Assembly: GCA_021779695.1 (NCBI GenBank) | Contig: JAJYAE010000001.1 | Coordinates: 1 to 64,000 of the forward strand | Direction of reading: 5' to 3' | Source of the DNA: Acidobacteriota bacterium | Lineage (GTDB): Bacteria; Acidobacteriota; Terriglobia; Terriglobales; Acidobacteriaceae | DNA: 64,000 bases | Shown: positions 35,162-42,736 of the stretch, piece after piece | Position numbering within the stretch: the first letter of the stretch is position 1 | Layout: every line of letters begins with the position of its first letter | Program-made: the position numbers and the translations under genes | The notes under the pieces: generated by a model | What the model was told of the DNA's origin: nothing | The model's database searches: none | The model's input: only the letters and a program-made list of their open reading frames with translations

Positions 35162-35206
35162 AGACCGTCGACCCTCACTGAGAAGTGATAGTAGACCGTC
35201 GACTAT
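35162..35206. promoter_or_regulatory. PadR operator: palindrome plus repeated AGACCGTCGAC
   Basis: ATAGTAGACCGTCGACTAT at 35188-35206 is an imperfect 19-base palindrome. Its core AGACCGTCGAC is repeated at 35162-35172, 31 bases (three helical turns) closer to the padR start. The placement fits autorepression by the PadR protein. Confidence 0.55.
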
Positions 35207-35371
35207 CGAGGTGTCAAAATTTGATTGAGGCGGCGGTAGAAGAAAGATCTACGGCCAGAGAATTCTGCTGATCTTGGCAATCGGATTGGGATATTGCGAT
35301 GGACAGTGCAATCGACCGGCAGGAAATGTTGCCGGAGGCCGCTGCGCAGCGGCCTCGGACAACGCACACAG

Positions 35372-35608
35372 CTATTTCTTGGCAGCTTTTTTCTGAGCCG
35401 CCCAGCGTTTCCTCTGCGCGGCGGCAATTCGCTCTCTGGCCTCGGCGCTGAGGTGGCGGCGCTTGCGTTTCTTCTCCTGGTTCGCACCGAATGTGAAGGA
35501 GGTTGCCGCGTGCGTGACACTACTTTTGGTGCCTGTCAGCAGACTGCGCACCTGCTCGAGCCGGCTGATCTCATCATCGAGAGCCGCAACGATTTCGTTG
35601 ATTCCCAT
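35372..35608 (-). CDS. Small basic protein with lysine-rich tail
   Basis: 78 residues. The N-terminal half is a short coiled helix (MGINEIVAALDDEISRLEQVRSLL). The C-terminal half is KRKRRHLSAEARERIAAAQRKRWAAQKKAAKK-like, a basic helix of the sort found in small acidobacterial DNA-associated proteins. It lies between the PadR cargo and the PRTRC operon, on the minus strand. Probable nucleic-acid binding, inferred from charge. Confidence 0.6.
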   Translation of the reverse strand: MGINEIVAALDDEISRLEQVRSLLTGTKSSVTHAATSFTFGANQEKKRKRRHLSAEARERIAAAQRKRWAAQKKAAKK

Positions 35609-35706
35609 CCCGGTCCTTTCAAAGTCAGTGGTTCCTGTCCATTGAATCAGATTTCCGGCTCAAAGCCCATTGTTCTACCTATTTCGACGACAAGGAGAAG
35701 CTATCC

Positions 35707-35919
35707 ATGAGCGGTCTCAAAGTTGAAGCCCTGCAGCGCGAATTCTTCTACAACGGAACTCGTATTCCCGATCCCGCTCCCAGTCTGTCCGTCGACCAGG
35801 TGCGCGAGTTGCTCACGCCGACATGGCCTGAGATCGCGACGGCGACGCTCGAAGGGCCGGAGGACACCGGAAGCGCTCTGCGCTACACGTTCAACCGGGC
35901 CATCGGTTCGAAGGGATAG
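35707..35919 (+). CDS. PRTRC system protein C, ubiquitin-like
   Basis: 70 residues with AAGGAGA upstream. KVEALQREFFYNGTRIPDPAPSLSVDQVRELLTPTWPEIATATLEGPE and the end RAIGSKG match PRTRC protein C, which is classed as a prokaryotic ubiquitin-like fold. The chain ends in glycine (GSKG), the kind of terminus that an E1-like enzyme could adenylate without processing. E2-like and E1-like genes lie downstream in the same operon. Family assignment is firm; conjugation to targets is unproven. Confidence 0.85.
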   Translation: MSGLKVEALQREFFYNGTRIPDPAPSLSVDQVRELLTPTWPEIATATLEGPEDTGSALRYTFNRAIGSKG

Positions 35920-35921
35920 CT

Positions 35922-36140
35922 GTGCGGCGCCAGCAAAAAAGCACGGAGGAACTGATCGCTGCTTTTAAGGACAGGGCCGCGGCTCCTCCGAGCCGACAGA
36001 ATGAGCTTCTGGTGAGGCACCTCCGATGCAAAGAATCTCTCGAACTCGCGGACGTCGTGACCAGCGCGCTCGGCCGCTATCACGCGGACAATGTGCGGGC
36101 GTTGCCTGCGCCCACGGAAATCCTGGCGCCACTCCAGTAG
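35922..36140 (+). CDS. Small protein between PRTRC C and F
   Basis: 72 residues from GTG 35922, with AAGGGA five bases upstream and only two bases after the protein C stop. Mostly helical (STEELIAAFKDRAAAPPSRQNELLVRHLRCKESLELADVVTSALG). Its end overlaps any upstream start of protein F. I do not recognise it as one of the standard PRTRC proteins. Confidence 0.5.
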   Translation: MRRQQKSTEELIAAFKDRAAAPPSRQNELLVRHLRCKESLELADVVTSALGRYHADNVRALPAPTEILAPLQ

Positions 36141-37168
36141 AGACACTGGCCCCGGCCTTCGCTGTGGCATTACCATCCCTCGATGGTCAGCCTGTCAGTT
36201 ACAGCCACGAAGTCAACGGAGAAATGCTCTACGTGCTATGCGCGACTCTCGTCCGGATGGGGATGGGCACACCGGCGCTGTGGACCGAGTGCGGCGAGGA
36301 CCCGCTTGCCTTTGCCCGGCGCTCCATTGCGAATCGAATCGGTGCCGATACGCTTGAACTGCTCGAACGGAACGTCGAATATCACCTCGAAGTCACGGAT
36401 GTGGTGGGTGCAGATAGCGCTGGCCTCAGCACGGGACAGCTGGCGATCACCATCGAGTGCTGCGGGTGCGGCTTCCTGAAGATCGGGCCGGCACTGCGGG
36501 CTCTCGAATCCGAGGAGGAAGGGTTGGGCGCGGCTTTCTACTGGACGCTCATTCGTTCGCTCTATCGCGTGATGCGGATCTACGACCATAGCGATGCGCA
36601 GGCCTACGAGGTGAACCTGATCGAGTATGCCCAGGAGGATGACCCGGCCAATCGGGATCAGTATGAGTTTCCCGAAGTCGAGAAGGCATTGCCCGAGTGT
36701 ATCCGCAGGAGTCTCAAACACGAATCCAAGCACTGGCGTCTTGATTACCGGCGACTGCTCTGGCGTCACCGCAGCGGACAGCATCGGAACTGGATTCGGC
36801 ACGTCGAGACGCTTGCGAAGCTTGCCAGGGTGATAGCGAGTTCGTTTGAACCGGCGGACTACGACGGGTACTACGACGGACCGCCGCTGCCGGCGCTCCT
36901 GATCGTCTTCGAGGAGCATGACGCCATCGCGGCCTGCTTTGACGAGGAGAGCCAGCACATGCTGGAAGGCTCGGCGGAACCAGCATTCTGTGCGGTGTTC
37001 AGACTCGACAATCCGGAAGAGTGTTCTGCAGCGATGCATGCCGCCCAGCGGTTTGTGCTTGTGAACCGGGAGGTCTGCCAATTGATTGAAGAACTCCAGG
37101 CGTGGGAGAGGAATCGAGATGAAAGTCGAGATCGCGATCGGAGAGATGCATCGCTTCGAGCTGCGTGA
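36026..37168 (+). CDS. PRTRC system protein F
   Basis: Up to 380 residues; the conserved part begins near 36150 (AVALPSLDGQPVSYSHEVNG), so GTG 36164 is a likely alternative to ATG 36026, which overlaps the preceding small gene by 115 bases. Features are LATLVRMGMGTPALWTECGEDPLAFARRS, EVTDVVGADS...GQLAITIECCGCGFLKIGPAL and YEFPEVEKALPECI, as in PRTRC protein F. Function is unknown; it always travels with the plasmid PRTRC genes. It overlaps the protein B gene by 50 bases. Confidence is lower for the start than for the family. Confidence 0.75.
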   Translation: MQRISRTRGRRDQRARPLSRGQCAGVACAHGNPGATPVETLAPAFAVALPSLDGQPVSYSHEVNGEMLYVLCATLVRMGMGTPALWTECGEDPLAFARRSIANRIGADTLELLERNVEYHLEVTDVVGADSAGLSTGQLAITIECCGCGFLKIGPALRALESEEEGLGAAFYWTLIRSLYRVMRIYDHSDAQAYEVNLIEYAQEDDPANRDQYEFPEVEKALPECIRRSLKHESKHWRLDYRRLLWRHRSGQHRNWIRHVETLAKLARVIASSFEPADYDGYYDGPPLPALLIVFEEHDAIAACFDEESQHMLEGSAEPAFCAVFRLDNPEECSAAMHAAQRFVLVNREVCQLIEELQAWERNRDESRDRDRRDASLRAA

Positions 37169-37820
37169 TGCGCTGCTCATCTACCGCGAGAACCGGCGCA
37201 GCTTTATAACCTGGCACACGGTGACGGCGCAAAAGCAGGGACCACCCGCGCTTGGACCCGCCCAACCATTGACGGCCGCATTCGTGGAAGACCTGGCCGA
37301 GTCGCTGTCCGGTGGCGCTGTAGCCGAGATACTACTGGAAAACATTCTGGCGAAGACGGACCGGATGATCGCCTGGTGGACGCCGCGGCGTGTGCGACGC
37401 ATGTTCTTCGAAAACGCCGAGAGCAAGGCGCAGCAACTCAATGGAAAAGTGTTTCCGCAGCCCGCGCTGGTGTGGAGGGTAACGAAGGGAGACCTGAAGA
37501 TCCGAGCGCTCTGCGAGAACAAGCGGCCAAAGGCCGAGACCATGCTTGCCGTCGCTCCCTTCTGGAATCTTTCGGATGATGGACGGGTGTGTCTGGGCTC
37601 GATGCGCAGTCCTGGCAGTGTTTCAGTGGCATCGATCGGAGCCTGGGAGCAGGGATTCTACGAAAGCGCGTTTACGCACGCCAATGTGGGAAGAGTCACC
37701 CGACTTAAAGGCGGCCACGATGCTCTGTGGGCCGAGCTTGCCGGTAGGCGGCGGCCATTTCCTGCCGATGCGCTGATTCGCTTGCCGCAGACGCTCGGAC
37801 AATTCATCCAAGGGAGGTAG
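37119..37820 (+). CDS. PRTRC system protein B, E2-like fold
   Basis: 233 residues from ATG 37119 (GGGAGAGG upstream). KTDRMIAWWTPRRVRRMFFEN, FPQPALVWRVTKGDLKIRAL and PFWNLSDDGRVCLGSMRSPG match PRTRC protein B, classed as a prokaryotic E2-like (Prok-E2_D) protein. C158 in GRVCLGS is in the position expected for a thioester cysteine; C132 is the other candidate. Together with the ubiquitin-like protein C and the ThiF protein it could form an activation and transfer cascade on the plasmid. Confidence 0.8.
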   Translation: MKVEIAIGEMHRFELRDALLIYRENRRSFITWHTVTAQKQGPPALGPAQPLTAAFVEDLAESLSGGAVAEILLENILAKTDRMIAWWTPRRVRRMFFENAESKAQQLNGKVFPQPALVWRVTKGDLKIRALCENKRPKAETMLAVAPFWNLSDDGRVCLGSMRSPGSVSVASIGAWEQGFYESAFTHANVGRVTRLKGGHDALWAELAGRRRPFPADALIRLPQTLGQFIQGR

Positions 37821-37826
37821 TGGCCG

Positions 37827-38720
37827 GTGCGCGTCGAGCATCTTCTCCCCTCCGGTCTGCTCAGTCGCCGGCCGTTGAGAATTCTGGTAGTGGGCGCCGG
37901 TGGCACGGGGAGCGCCATTGTGATGGGGTTGCCGTATCTCCACCAGGCGATGCGGGTATGGGGCCATCCCTACGGCCTCGAAGTCACCCTCATGGATGGG
38001 GACACGGTTTCCGAAACCAATTGCGTCCGGCAGCCCTTCTCCTGGTCCGATGTGGGCCAGAACAAGGCGACGGTCCTGATCAACCGCATCAATCTCTTCT
38101 GGGGAACGAAGTGGAATGACCAGCCGGCGTGCTTCGATGAGGCGACGCTTCGGCTGAACCATGATCGGAATCCGGATCTCCTGATCGGGTGTGTGGACAC
38201 GCGGGCGGCGCGCGGTGTCATTGAGCGCAGCGTGACCAGGAAGTCGAGCTACGTCGCGTACTGGCTCGATCTCGGCAACAACGCGTCGAGCGGACAGTTT
38301 GTCCTGGGCCAGCCGCTCAACGGCAGGAACCGCCGCAAGGCGGAACGGCTGCGGACGGTCAGCGAGCTCTATCCGGAAATCGCCGATACTGCGGCCGGCG
38401 AAGACCCTCTGCCCAGTTGCTCCGCCGTCGCGGCGCTGGAACGGCAGGAACCTTTCGTCAATCAGACCCTCGCAGCGAGCGCCTTGGCCATGCTGGCGAG
38501 ACTCTTCCGGTACGGCAGGCTTGGCCATCACGGCGGATTTTTTAACGCAGGTACCGGACAGATGACCTGCATCCCCGTGGATGCCGAATTGTGGCGCCGG
38601 GTACGAAAATCGCAAAGGAAGCGTGCGCGTCTCGTTTCGATGGGTGGCGGGGGCCTGTCAGAAAGGACATCGAGGCGGGAGTCTTGGGGCGGCGCTCGTC
38701 GAGCGGAATCCGAGCTTTAG
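37827..38720 (+). CDS. PRTRC system ThiF-family (E1-like) protein
   Basis: 297 residues from GTG 37827, with AAGGGAGG nine bases upstream. The nucleotide-binding loop is ILVVGAGGTGSA (G23-G28), followed by EVTLMDGDTVSETNCVRQPFSWSDVGQNKA and LLIGCVDTRAARGVIE, the ThiF/E1 adenylation pattern. C198 in LPSCSAV is the candidate catalytic cysteine. It would activate the C-terminal glycine of a ubiquitin-like protein using ATP. It is the last gene of the C-F-B-ThiF operon. Confidence 0.88.
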   Translation: MRVEHLLPSGLLSRRPLRILVVGAGGTGSAIVMGLPYLHQAMRVWGHPYGLEVTLMDGDTVSETNCVRQPFSWSDVGQNKATVLINRINLFWGTKWNDQPACFDEATLRLNHDRNPDLLIGCVDTRAARGVIERSVTRKSSYVAYWLDLGNNASSGQFVLGQPLNGRNRRKAERLRTVSELYPEIADTAAGEDPLPSCSAVAALERQEPFVNQTLAASALAMLARLFRYGRLGHHGGFFNAGTGQMTCIPVDAELWRRVRKSQRKRARLVSMGGGGLSERTSRRESWGGARRAESEL

Positions 38721-38750
38721 TCGACTTTGCTTGCTTTCGCCATCGCAGAC

Positions 38751-38778
38751 TACTACCCTTACCAGTAGGAGTACTACC
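38751..38778. promoter_or_regulatory. TACTACC direct repeat, likely VapB operator
   Basis: TACTACC occurs at 38751-38757 and 38772-38778, exactly 21 bases (two helical turns) apart, ending two bases before the antitoxin start. GGAGTA at 38768-38773 is nearly inverse to the first copy. It overlaps the ribosome-binding site, so binding would block antitoxin/toxin expression. Confidence 0.45.
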
Positions 38779-38779
38779 G

Positions 38780-39040
38780 ATGCAGATCACGAGCAAGGGA
38801 CAGGTCACAATTCCTCAGGAAGTCAGGAACCAGCTGGGCCTGCTGCCCCATACCGAGGTCGAGTTCGAAGTGAGCGGCGACCATGCCCGGATTCGCAAAG
38901 CCAGACGCACTGAAGGATCCGGTGTTCGGGGTCAGAGGGCGCTCAGGGCGCTGCGCGGCTCGGCCGATACACGCCTCTCGACGGATGAAATCATGGCGCT
39001 CACGCGCGGGGGCAGCCGTTCGGGCGCGAAGGGGAAATGA
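38780..39040 (+). CDS. vapB: AbrB/SpoVT-type antitoxin
   Basis: 86 residues. MQITSKGQVTIPQEVRNQLGLLPHTEVEFEV is the swapped-hairpin AbrB DNA-binding domain used by VapB-type antitoxins. The tail (LSTDEIMALTRG) is the part that would plug the toxin. It overlaps the PIN-domain toxin gene by ATGA. Longer readings from 38591 run into the ThiF gene and are rejected. Confidence 0.9.
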   Translation: MQITSKGQVTIPQEVRNQLGLLPHTEVEFEVSGDHARIRKARRTEGSGVRGQRALRALRGSADTRLSTDEIMALTRGGSRSGAKGK

Positions 39041-39486
39041 AGATCGCACTCGGTAACCTTTCCTCCCGCCTAAGCAACTGCCGCGGCGTCCTCGTCGACA
39101 GCAATATACTTCTGGATATTGCGACCAATGACGCCAAATGGGCAGAGTGGTCGGCGCAGGCACTGGCAGAGTGTGCCGACCGCACGGCCCTGATTATCAA
39201 TCCCATTGTCTACGCCGAGGTATCGATCGGCTTCAGCACCATTGAAGCCCTGGACGCCGCACTCCCCCTTGCTTCCTACGAACGGGAGGCTCTGCCGTGG
39301 GAGGCCGGTTTCCTCGCCGGCAAGTGTTTCCTGAGCTATCGCCGGCGAGGCGGCCAGCGCCCCACGCCTCTTCCGGATTTTTATATCGGAGCGCACGCGG
39401 CCATCGAGCGACTGGCGCTGCTCACGCGCGATGCTGCGCGCTATCGGACCTATTTCCCAAAGCTCGAAATCCTGGCGCCGGCATAG
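39037..39486 (+). CDS. vapC: PIN-domain ribonuclease toxin
   Basis: 149 residues. PIN acidic residues are seen in GVLVDSNILLDI (D21), VYAEVSIGF (E), LPDFYIGAHA (D) and LLTRDAARYRTYFPKL (D). All four positions are intact, so metal-dependent RNase activity is expected. It overlaps the AbrB antitoxin gene and completes an addiction module that would stabilise the plasmid. Confidence 0.9.
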   Translation: MKIALGNLSSRLSNCRGVLVDSNILLDIATNDAKWAEWSAQALAECADRTALIINPIVYAEVSIGFSTIEALDAALPLASYEREALPWEAGFLAGKCFLSYRRRGGQRPTPLPDFYIGAHAAIERLALLTRDAARYRTYFPKLEILAPA

Positions 39487-39572
39487 TGTCCCGGAAGCCT
39501 GGCGCGGCCATCATCAAGGGGAGAGAGGGCCTCGATTCCGGTCGTTCACCTTCCCGGAGCGCTGGCGGCCGC

Positions 39573-40280
39573 TTAATGTACGGTGAGGTTCCCGCAGCAG
39601 CGTTTGTACTTCTTCCCGGAACCGCAGTAGCAGGGATCGTTGCGACCGATTTTCGACCTGGTTGCAGGAACTCGGGCGGGCGTCCTCCTGCTACCTGAAC
39701 GGAAGTAGTCCCAGAGCCGCTGCGTAGCCACGGAGAGTCCGCCAAGCACCTCTTTCCGTAGTTCGGGTTCCGGCGAAGTCTTCCAAGACCGCAACTCCGG
39801 GTCAGGATCGTTCTCATGCGCCAGGGCCAGAACCGGCAACAGGATGGCAAACCGATCCTCGTCGTCGAAGATCTCATCCCATGCCTCGCGGCAGAGGCCG
39901 ACTCCCCGCAGAAAGCCCCGGGCCCAGCGATTTCCCCGGGGGATTGCCTCGTCCTCTTCGACAATAAGCCGGGGAATGAAGACCAGATCCGGCGAAGCCA
40001 GCGCCCGGGCGATCAAGTTCCAGTGGCGCATGGCCAGATTGAGGAATTCCCGGAGTTCCGCTTCGGTGGCGAACGGACCCGGACCGCCGCCCCAGATCTC
40101 CTCGAGGTGCGCGCTCGGAGGGACCGTCACCGGTCCGCAGATGAGCGCCGCGAAGAACCCGTCCATCTCTTCGAGATTCATGGCGCTTTCGCCGGGAAGA
40201 CCTCGGAGGATCGCTTCCAGACGGTCATATTCCGCGTCCGAGAGCGACTGGTCCAGGGCGGCCTGGTTGGGCGATGTCAC
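39573..40280 (-). CDS. UPF0149/YecA-family protein with SEC-C zinc motif
   Basis: 235 residues. The N-terminal helical UPF0149 domain ([46 protein letters not shown]) is followed by the zinc-binding SEC-C tail [19 protein letters not shown]. Such proteins bind zinc and ribosome-associated or secretion partners; the exact role is unknown. It is minus strand, inserted between VapBC and PRTRC protein E. Confidence 0.85.
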   Translation of the reverse strand: MTSPNQAALDQSLSDAEYDRLEAILRGLPGESAMNLEEMDGFFAALICGPVTVPPSAHLEEIWGGGPGPFATEAELREFLNLAMRHWNLIARALASPDLVFIPRLIVEEDEAIPRGNRWARGFLRGVGLCREAWDEIFDDEDRFAILLPVLALAHENDPDPELRSWKTSPEPELRKEVLGGLSVATQRLWDYFRSGSRRTPARVPATRSKIGRNDPCYCGSGKKYKRCCGNLTVH

Positions 40281-40723
40281 AGGGACAGGATAATGGGAAG
40301 GACTGCCGCATAGGTCGATGAAACTGTTTCTCCGTTAAACCAGCCAGACATGGTTGGGTCACCCCTGATCTGTCGGCAGTCTGGACCAGGATGCGGAACA
40401 GCATCCTGGTCACGATGCCCACCAAAGCCAGACTATGAAGGATGAAGCGGAATTGGCTGGAATTCGCGCGCAGGCTGGCGGCGGGAGCGAGGGCACAATT
40501 GGCGGAGGACCGTCGCTGCCTGGAGTCGAAGGAGACTGGTGCGAGTCCCGCCAAACCTCATCCCGGAACGCCCGAGGCTGCGCGGTGACACCGCCGGCTT
40601 TTACGCTGATCGCAAGCCTAAGCCCCGCACTACCAATCTGGGCTGCCACAATGAAAGTGGCTCTTTCCGCCCAGTAGATCCTCTTTCCGCAACAATCACA
40701 ATTCATTGGAAGGAATCCCCGCC
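40281..40723. other. Intergenic, no convincing gene
   Basis: 443 bases between the SEC-C gene and PRTRC protein E. Short frames of 80-98 codons exist on both strands but have no ribosome-binding site or recognisable composition. The ribosome-binding site GGAAGGA of protein E lies at its right edge. Confidence 0.4.
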
Positions 40724-41290
40724 ATGTTCAAAGAACTTGCGCCGCTGGTGCGGCATCGCGCCGTCCTGTTCACCGTCAGCCACCTCGAAGATGACCAGTT
40801 TCGCGTGAACGTTATCCCCAAGAAGATCAGCGACGGTGAGAACGACGCTCTCACAACGCCGGTCAGCGTGACCGGCACCGTCGAGGATCTCGACCGCGAG
40901 CTTCCCCAGACGCTGCTCCACTTCGTCTCCAGCCACCTCGAACTGAAGAATTCGCTCGAACGAGCCAAAGCAGAGATGGAGGAGGCGTCCAAAGCCGCCC
41001 GGTCCGAAGCGAGAAAGAAGTCCGGAAGCCAGATCACGAAGAAGGATCCGGCCGTGGATACCAGCAAGCCAGCCGTGGCGCCGGAAGCACCAGTTCCGAC
41101 AAAGGCCGAGCCTCCCCAAGCGGCAAGTCTGTTCGACACCGAGCCGGAGCCTGTCAGAGCCCATGAAGACGATGGAATGGCTGCTGGCAGCGCGCGGCCT
41201 GCCGTTGTGGCATCGGAGACCGACGAGGATGAGGAGATCCTCCGGGAAGCGTTCGCCGAGCCAGAAGGCGAGGAAGACGAAGCGGCCTGA
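40724..41290 (+). CDS. PRTRC system protein E
   Basis: 188 residues with GGAAGGA upstream. MFKELAPLVRHRAVLFTVSHLEDDQFRVNVIPKK...ALTTPVSVTGTVEDLDRELPQTLLHFVSSHLELKNSLERAKAEMEEASKAARSEARKK is the PRTRC protein E pattern: a small alpha/beta domain, then a charged helix. The C-terminal 80 residues are low-complexity and acidic. It lies 2 kb from the other PRTRC genes, separated by VapBC and the SEC-C gene. Function unknown. Confidence 0.8.
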   Translation: MFKELAPLVRHRAVLFTVSHLEDDQFRVNVIPKKISDGENDALTTPVSVTGTVEDLDRELPQTLLHFVSSHLELKNSLERAKAEMEEASKAARSEARKKSGSQITKKDPAVDTSKPAVAPEAPVPTKAEPPQAASLFDTEPEPVRAHEDDGMAAGSARPAVVASETDEDEEILREAFAEPEGEEDEAA

Positions 41291-41534
41291 AGAGCATCGG
41301 AGGCGCCTAGTTGTGCACCGCTTTTCCAGGTGAAATCCACAACCGAGACGATCGGCTGTTGGCCCGCGGGCGAGTCAGGCCGGTGAAAATGTAACTTCAA
41401 GTTCTCGTAAGACTTGCAGCGCGAGCCGGGAACGTCTTCCGAGGGCTGCGCAAACGGAAAATCTCCGGATGAACCTGCCTTGCCGCTCTCTTGTCATCTA
41501 TACATTCGCCTTATCTTCGCCTATGCTTTTATCC

Positions 41535-41610
41535 ATGTTCCAGGGACCGTCAGCACGCAAGACCTTCGTTGTCGCCTGTAAGAAATGCCGCCGGGACGTC
41601 CCGACCGGCG
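41535..41610 (+). pseudogene. 5' end of zinc-finger gene split by transposable element
   Basis: ATG 41535 opens MFQGPSARKTFVVACKKCRRDVPTG before the element interrupts it at 41611. Joining bases 41535-41610 to 45282-45418 gives an in-frame 70-residue gene (71 codons with stop), so this is the original 5' part. Its last 50 bases are the left copy of the direct repeat. Confidence 0.8.
41561..41610 (+). repeat. 50-bp direct repeat, left copy
   Basis: Fifty bases starting GACCTTCGTT and ending GACCGGCG, identical to 45232-45281 and directly abutting the left terminus of the element. Sequences differ immediately outside the 50 bases. Interpreted as a long target-site duplication. Confidence 0.9.
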
Positions 41611-41632
41611 GTGAGCTTTCGGCAGAGGTGCA
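41611..41632 (+). repeat. Left terminal inverted repeat of the element
   Basis: Begins GTGAGCTTTCGGCA and matches 17 of 22 positions with the reverse complement of 45210-45231. It starts at the exact base after the left 50-bp repeat. Confidence 0.65.
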
Positions 41633-41636
41633 CAGA

Positions 41637-42005
41637 TCAGAAGCAGTATCCCTGTGCGACCCAGTAATGCCAGTCCTCGATGGCCTGGCGGGTTGACCCG
41701 TCGGCATCGGCAGCAGTCAGTTGAGAGAGCGGGACTGCCATATTCCGATCCTGCCAGCGGATCATTACAAGCATGTCGGCGGAGCAGGCGTCCTCAGGCG
41801 CCATGCGCCGGACCTCGACAGATTCGCCTTTGCGGAGAGGCGAAGTGGTTCGGGAGGTGGTGCATGTTGCGCGGAACGGGAAGCTGATCTTTTCTTCCAG
41901 ATAGTAGTACCAGCTCATAGCCTGTTCTTCGGGTCCATTCGCGTCCACGATGATTTCGTCATGGATTCGGTTCTCCCGGACGGAGTTGCGCTTGCGTTTG
42001 GCCAT
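41637..42005 (-). CDS. Small passenger protein (calcium-binding-protein-like family)
   Basis: 122 residues, basic start (MAKRKRNSVRENRIHDEIIVDANGPEEQAMSWYYYLEEKISFPF) then GESVEVRRMAPEDAC, MLVMIRWQDRNMAVPLSQL and ATRQAIEDWHYWVAQGYCF-like end. This resembles the small family annotated as calcium-binding protein that often follows serine recombinases. No EF-hand is visible. It lies six bases after the recombinase gene. Probably co-expressed with it. Confidence 0.6.
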   Translation of the reverse strand: MAKRKRNSVRENRIHDEIIVDANGPEEQAMSWYYYLEEKISFPFRATCTTSRTTSPLRKGESVEVRRMAPEDACSADMLVMIRWQDRNMAVPLSQLTAADADGSTRQAIEDWHYWVAQGYCF

Positions 42006-42010
42006 GGCGA

Positions 42011-42688
42011 TTACGATGAGCGCGGCCTGTTCAGGATACGGCGCACGGAGGTGCGGCCGATGCTGAGCTGGCGAGCGATCTGAGATTTGCTCATGCCGGA
42101 GCGATGGAGCTTTTGGATTTTGTCAGCATTGAGGCCGGCGGTGAGAGGACGGCCCAGTGCTTTGCCGCTTTGCCGGGCATGAGCGAGACCGGCACGAACG
42201 CGCTCGCGCAGGACCTCGCGCTCGAACTCGGCGAAGACCGCGAGCATGGCGGCCATGGCGCGGCCGGCTGGTGTAGTCAGGTCGAGAGCCTCGGTCAGCG
42301 AGACGAAGCCGACGCCGAGATGCTCCAGTTCCTGCAGTGTGGCGAGCAGGTCGGTGACCGATCTGCCCCAGCGATCGAGTCGCCAGACCAGCACCACATC
42401 GATGTCGCGGCGCCGCGCCGCTTCGATCAGTTTCTCCCGCATCTGCCGCTGCGAAGCGCCAGAGCCAACTTCCTTCACCTGCATGGCGATCGTCCAGCCA
42501 CGGCGGGCAGCATACTCACGCATCGCGCGATTCTGCATGGCCAACGTTTGCTGATCATGCGTGGAGACGCGGGCATAGATACCGGCGCGAAGCACTGGTT
42601 TTTCGGGTTTACGGGGGTGGCCGAAAACCCTGCGCGATTCGGCGGTTGCGGAGCCTTGTTTTCCGGGCATTTCAGACTGCCTGCGCAC
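42011..42688 (-). CDS. Serine recombinase (resolvase/invertase family)
   Basis: 225 residues. The catalytic domain begins AGIYARVSTHDQQTLAMQ with the active serine in RVST, then WRLDRWGRSVTDLLATLQEL, FAEFEREVLRERVRAGL, and a C-terminal Hin-type HTH (LHRSGMSKSQIARQLSIGRTSVRRIL). About 30 extra residues precede the domain, so a start further in is possible. Inside an IS66-type element it may resolve cointegrates or have its own target. Confidence 0.88.
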   Translation of the reverse strand: MRRQSEMPGKQGSATAESRRVFGHPRKPEKPVLRAGIYARVSTHDQQTLAMQNRAMREYAARRGWTIAMQVKEVGSGASQRQMREKLIEAARRRDIDVVLVWRLDRWGRSVTDLLATLQELEHLGVGFVSLTEALDLTTPAGRAMAAMLAVFAEFEREVLRERVRAGLAHARQSGKALGRPLTAGLNADKIQKLHRSGMSKSQIARQLSIGRTSVRRILNRPRSS

Positions 42689-42736
42689 TATGGCCGGAGA
42701 CTATCCTTTTCGGCCATGCCGAGCCATCATAGCGCG

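Noticed and set aside
40435..40677. 80-codon frame before PRTRC protein E
   Set aside because: No ribosome-binding site, low-complexity start, not needed by operon structure.
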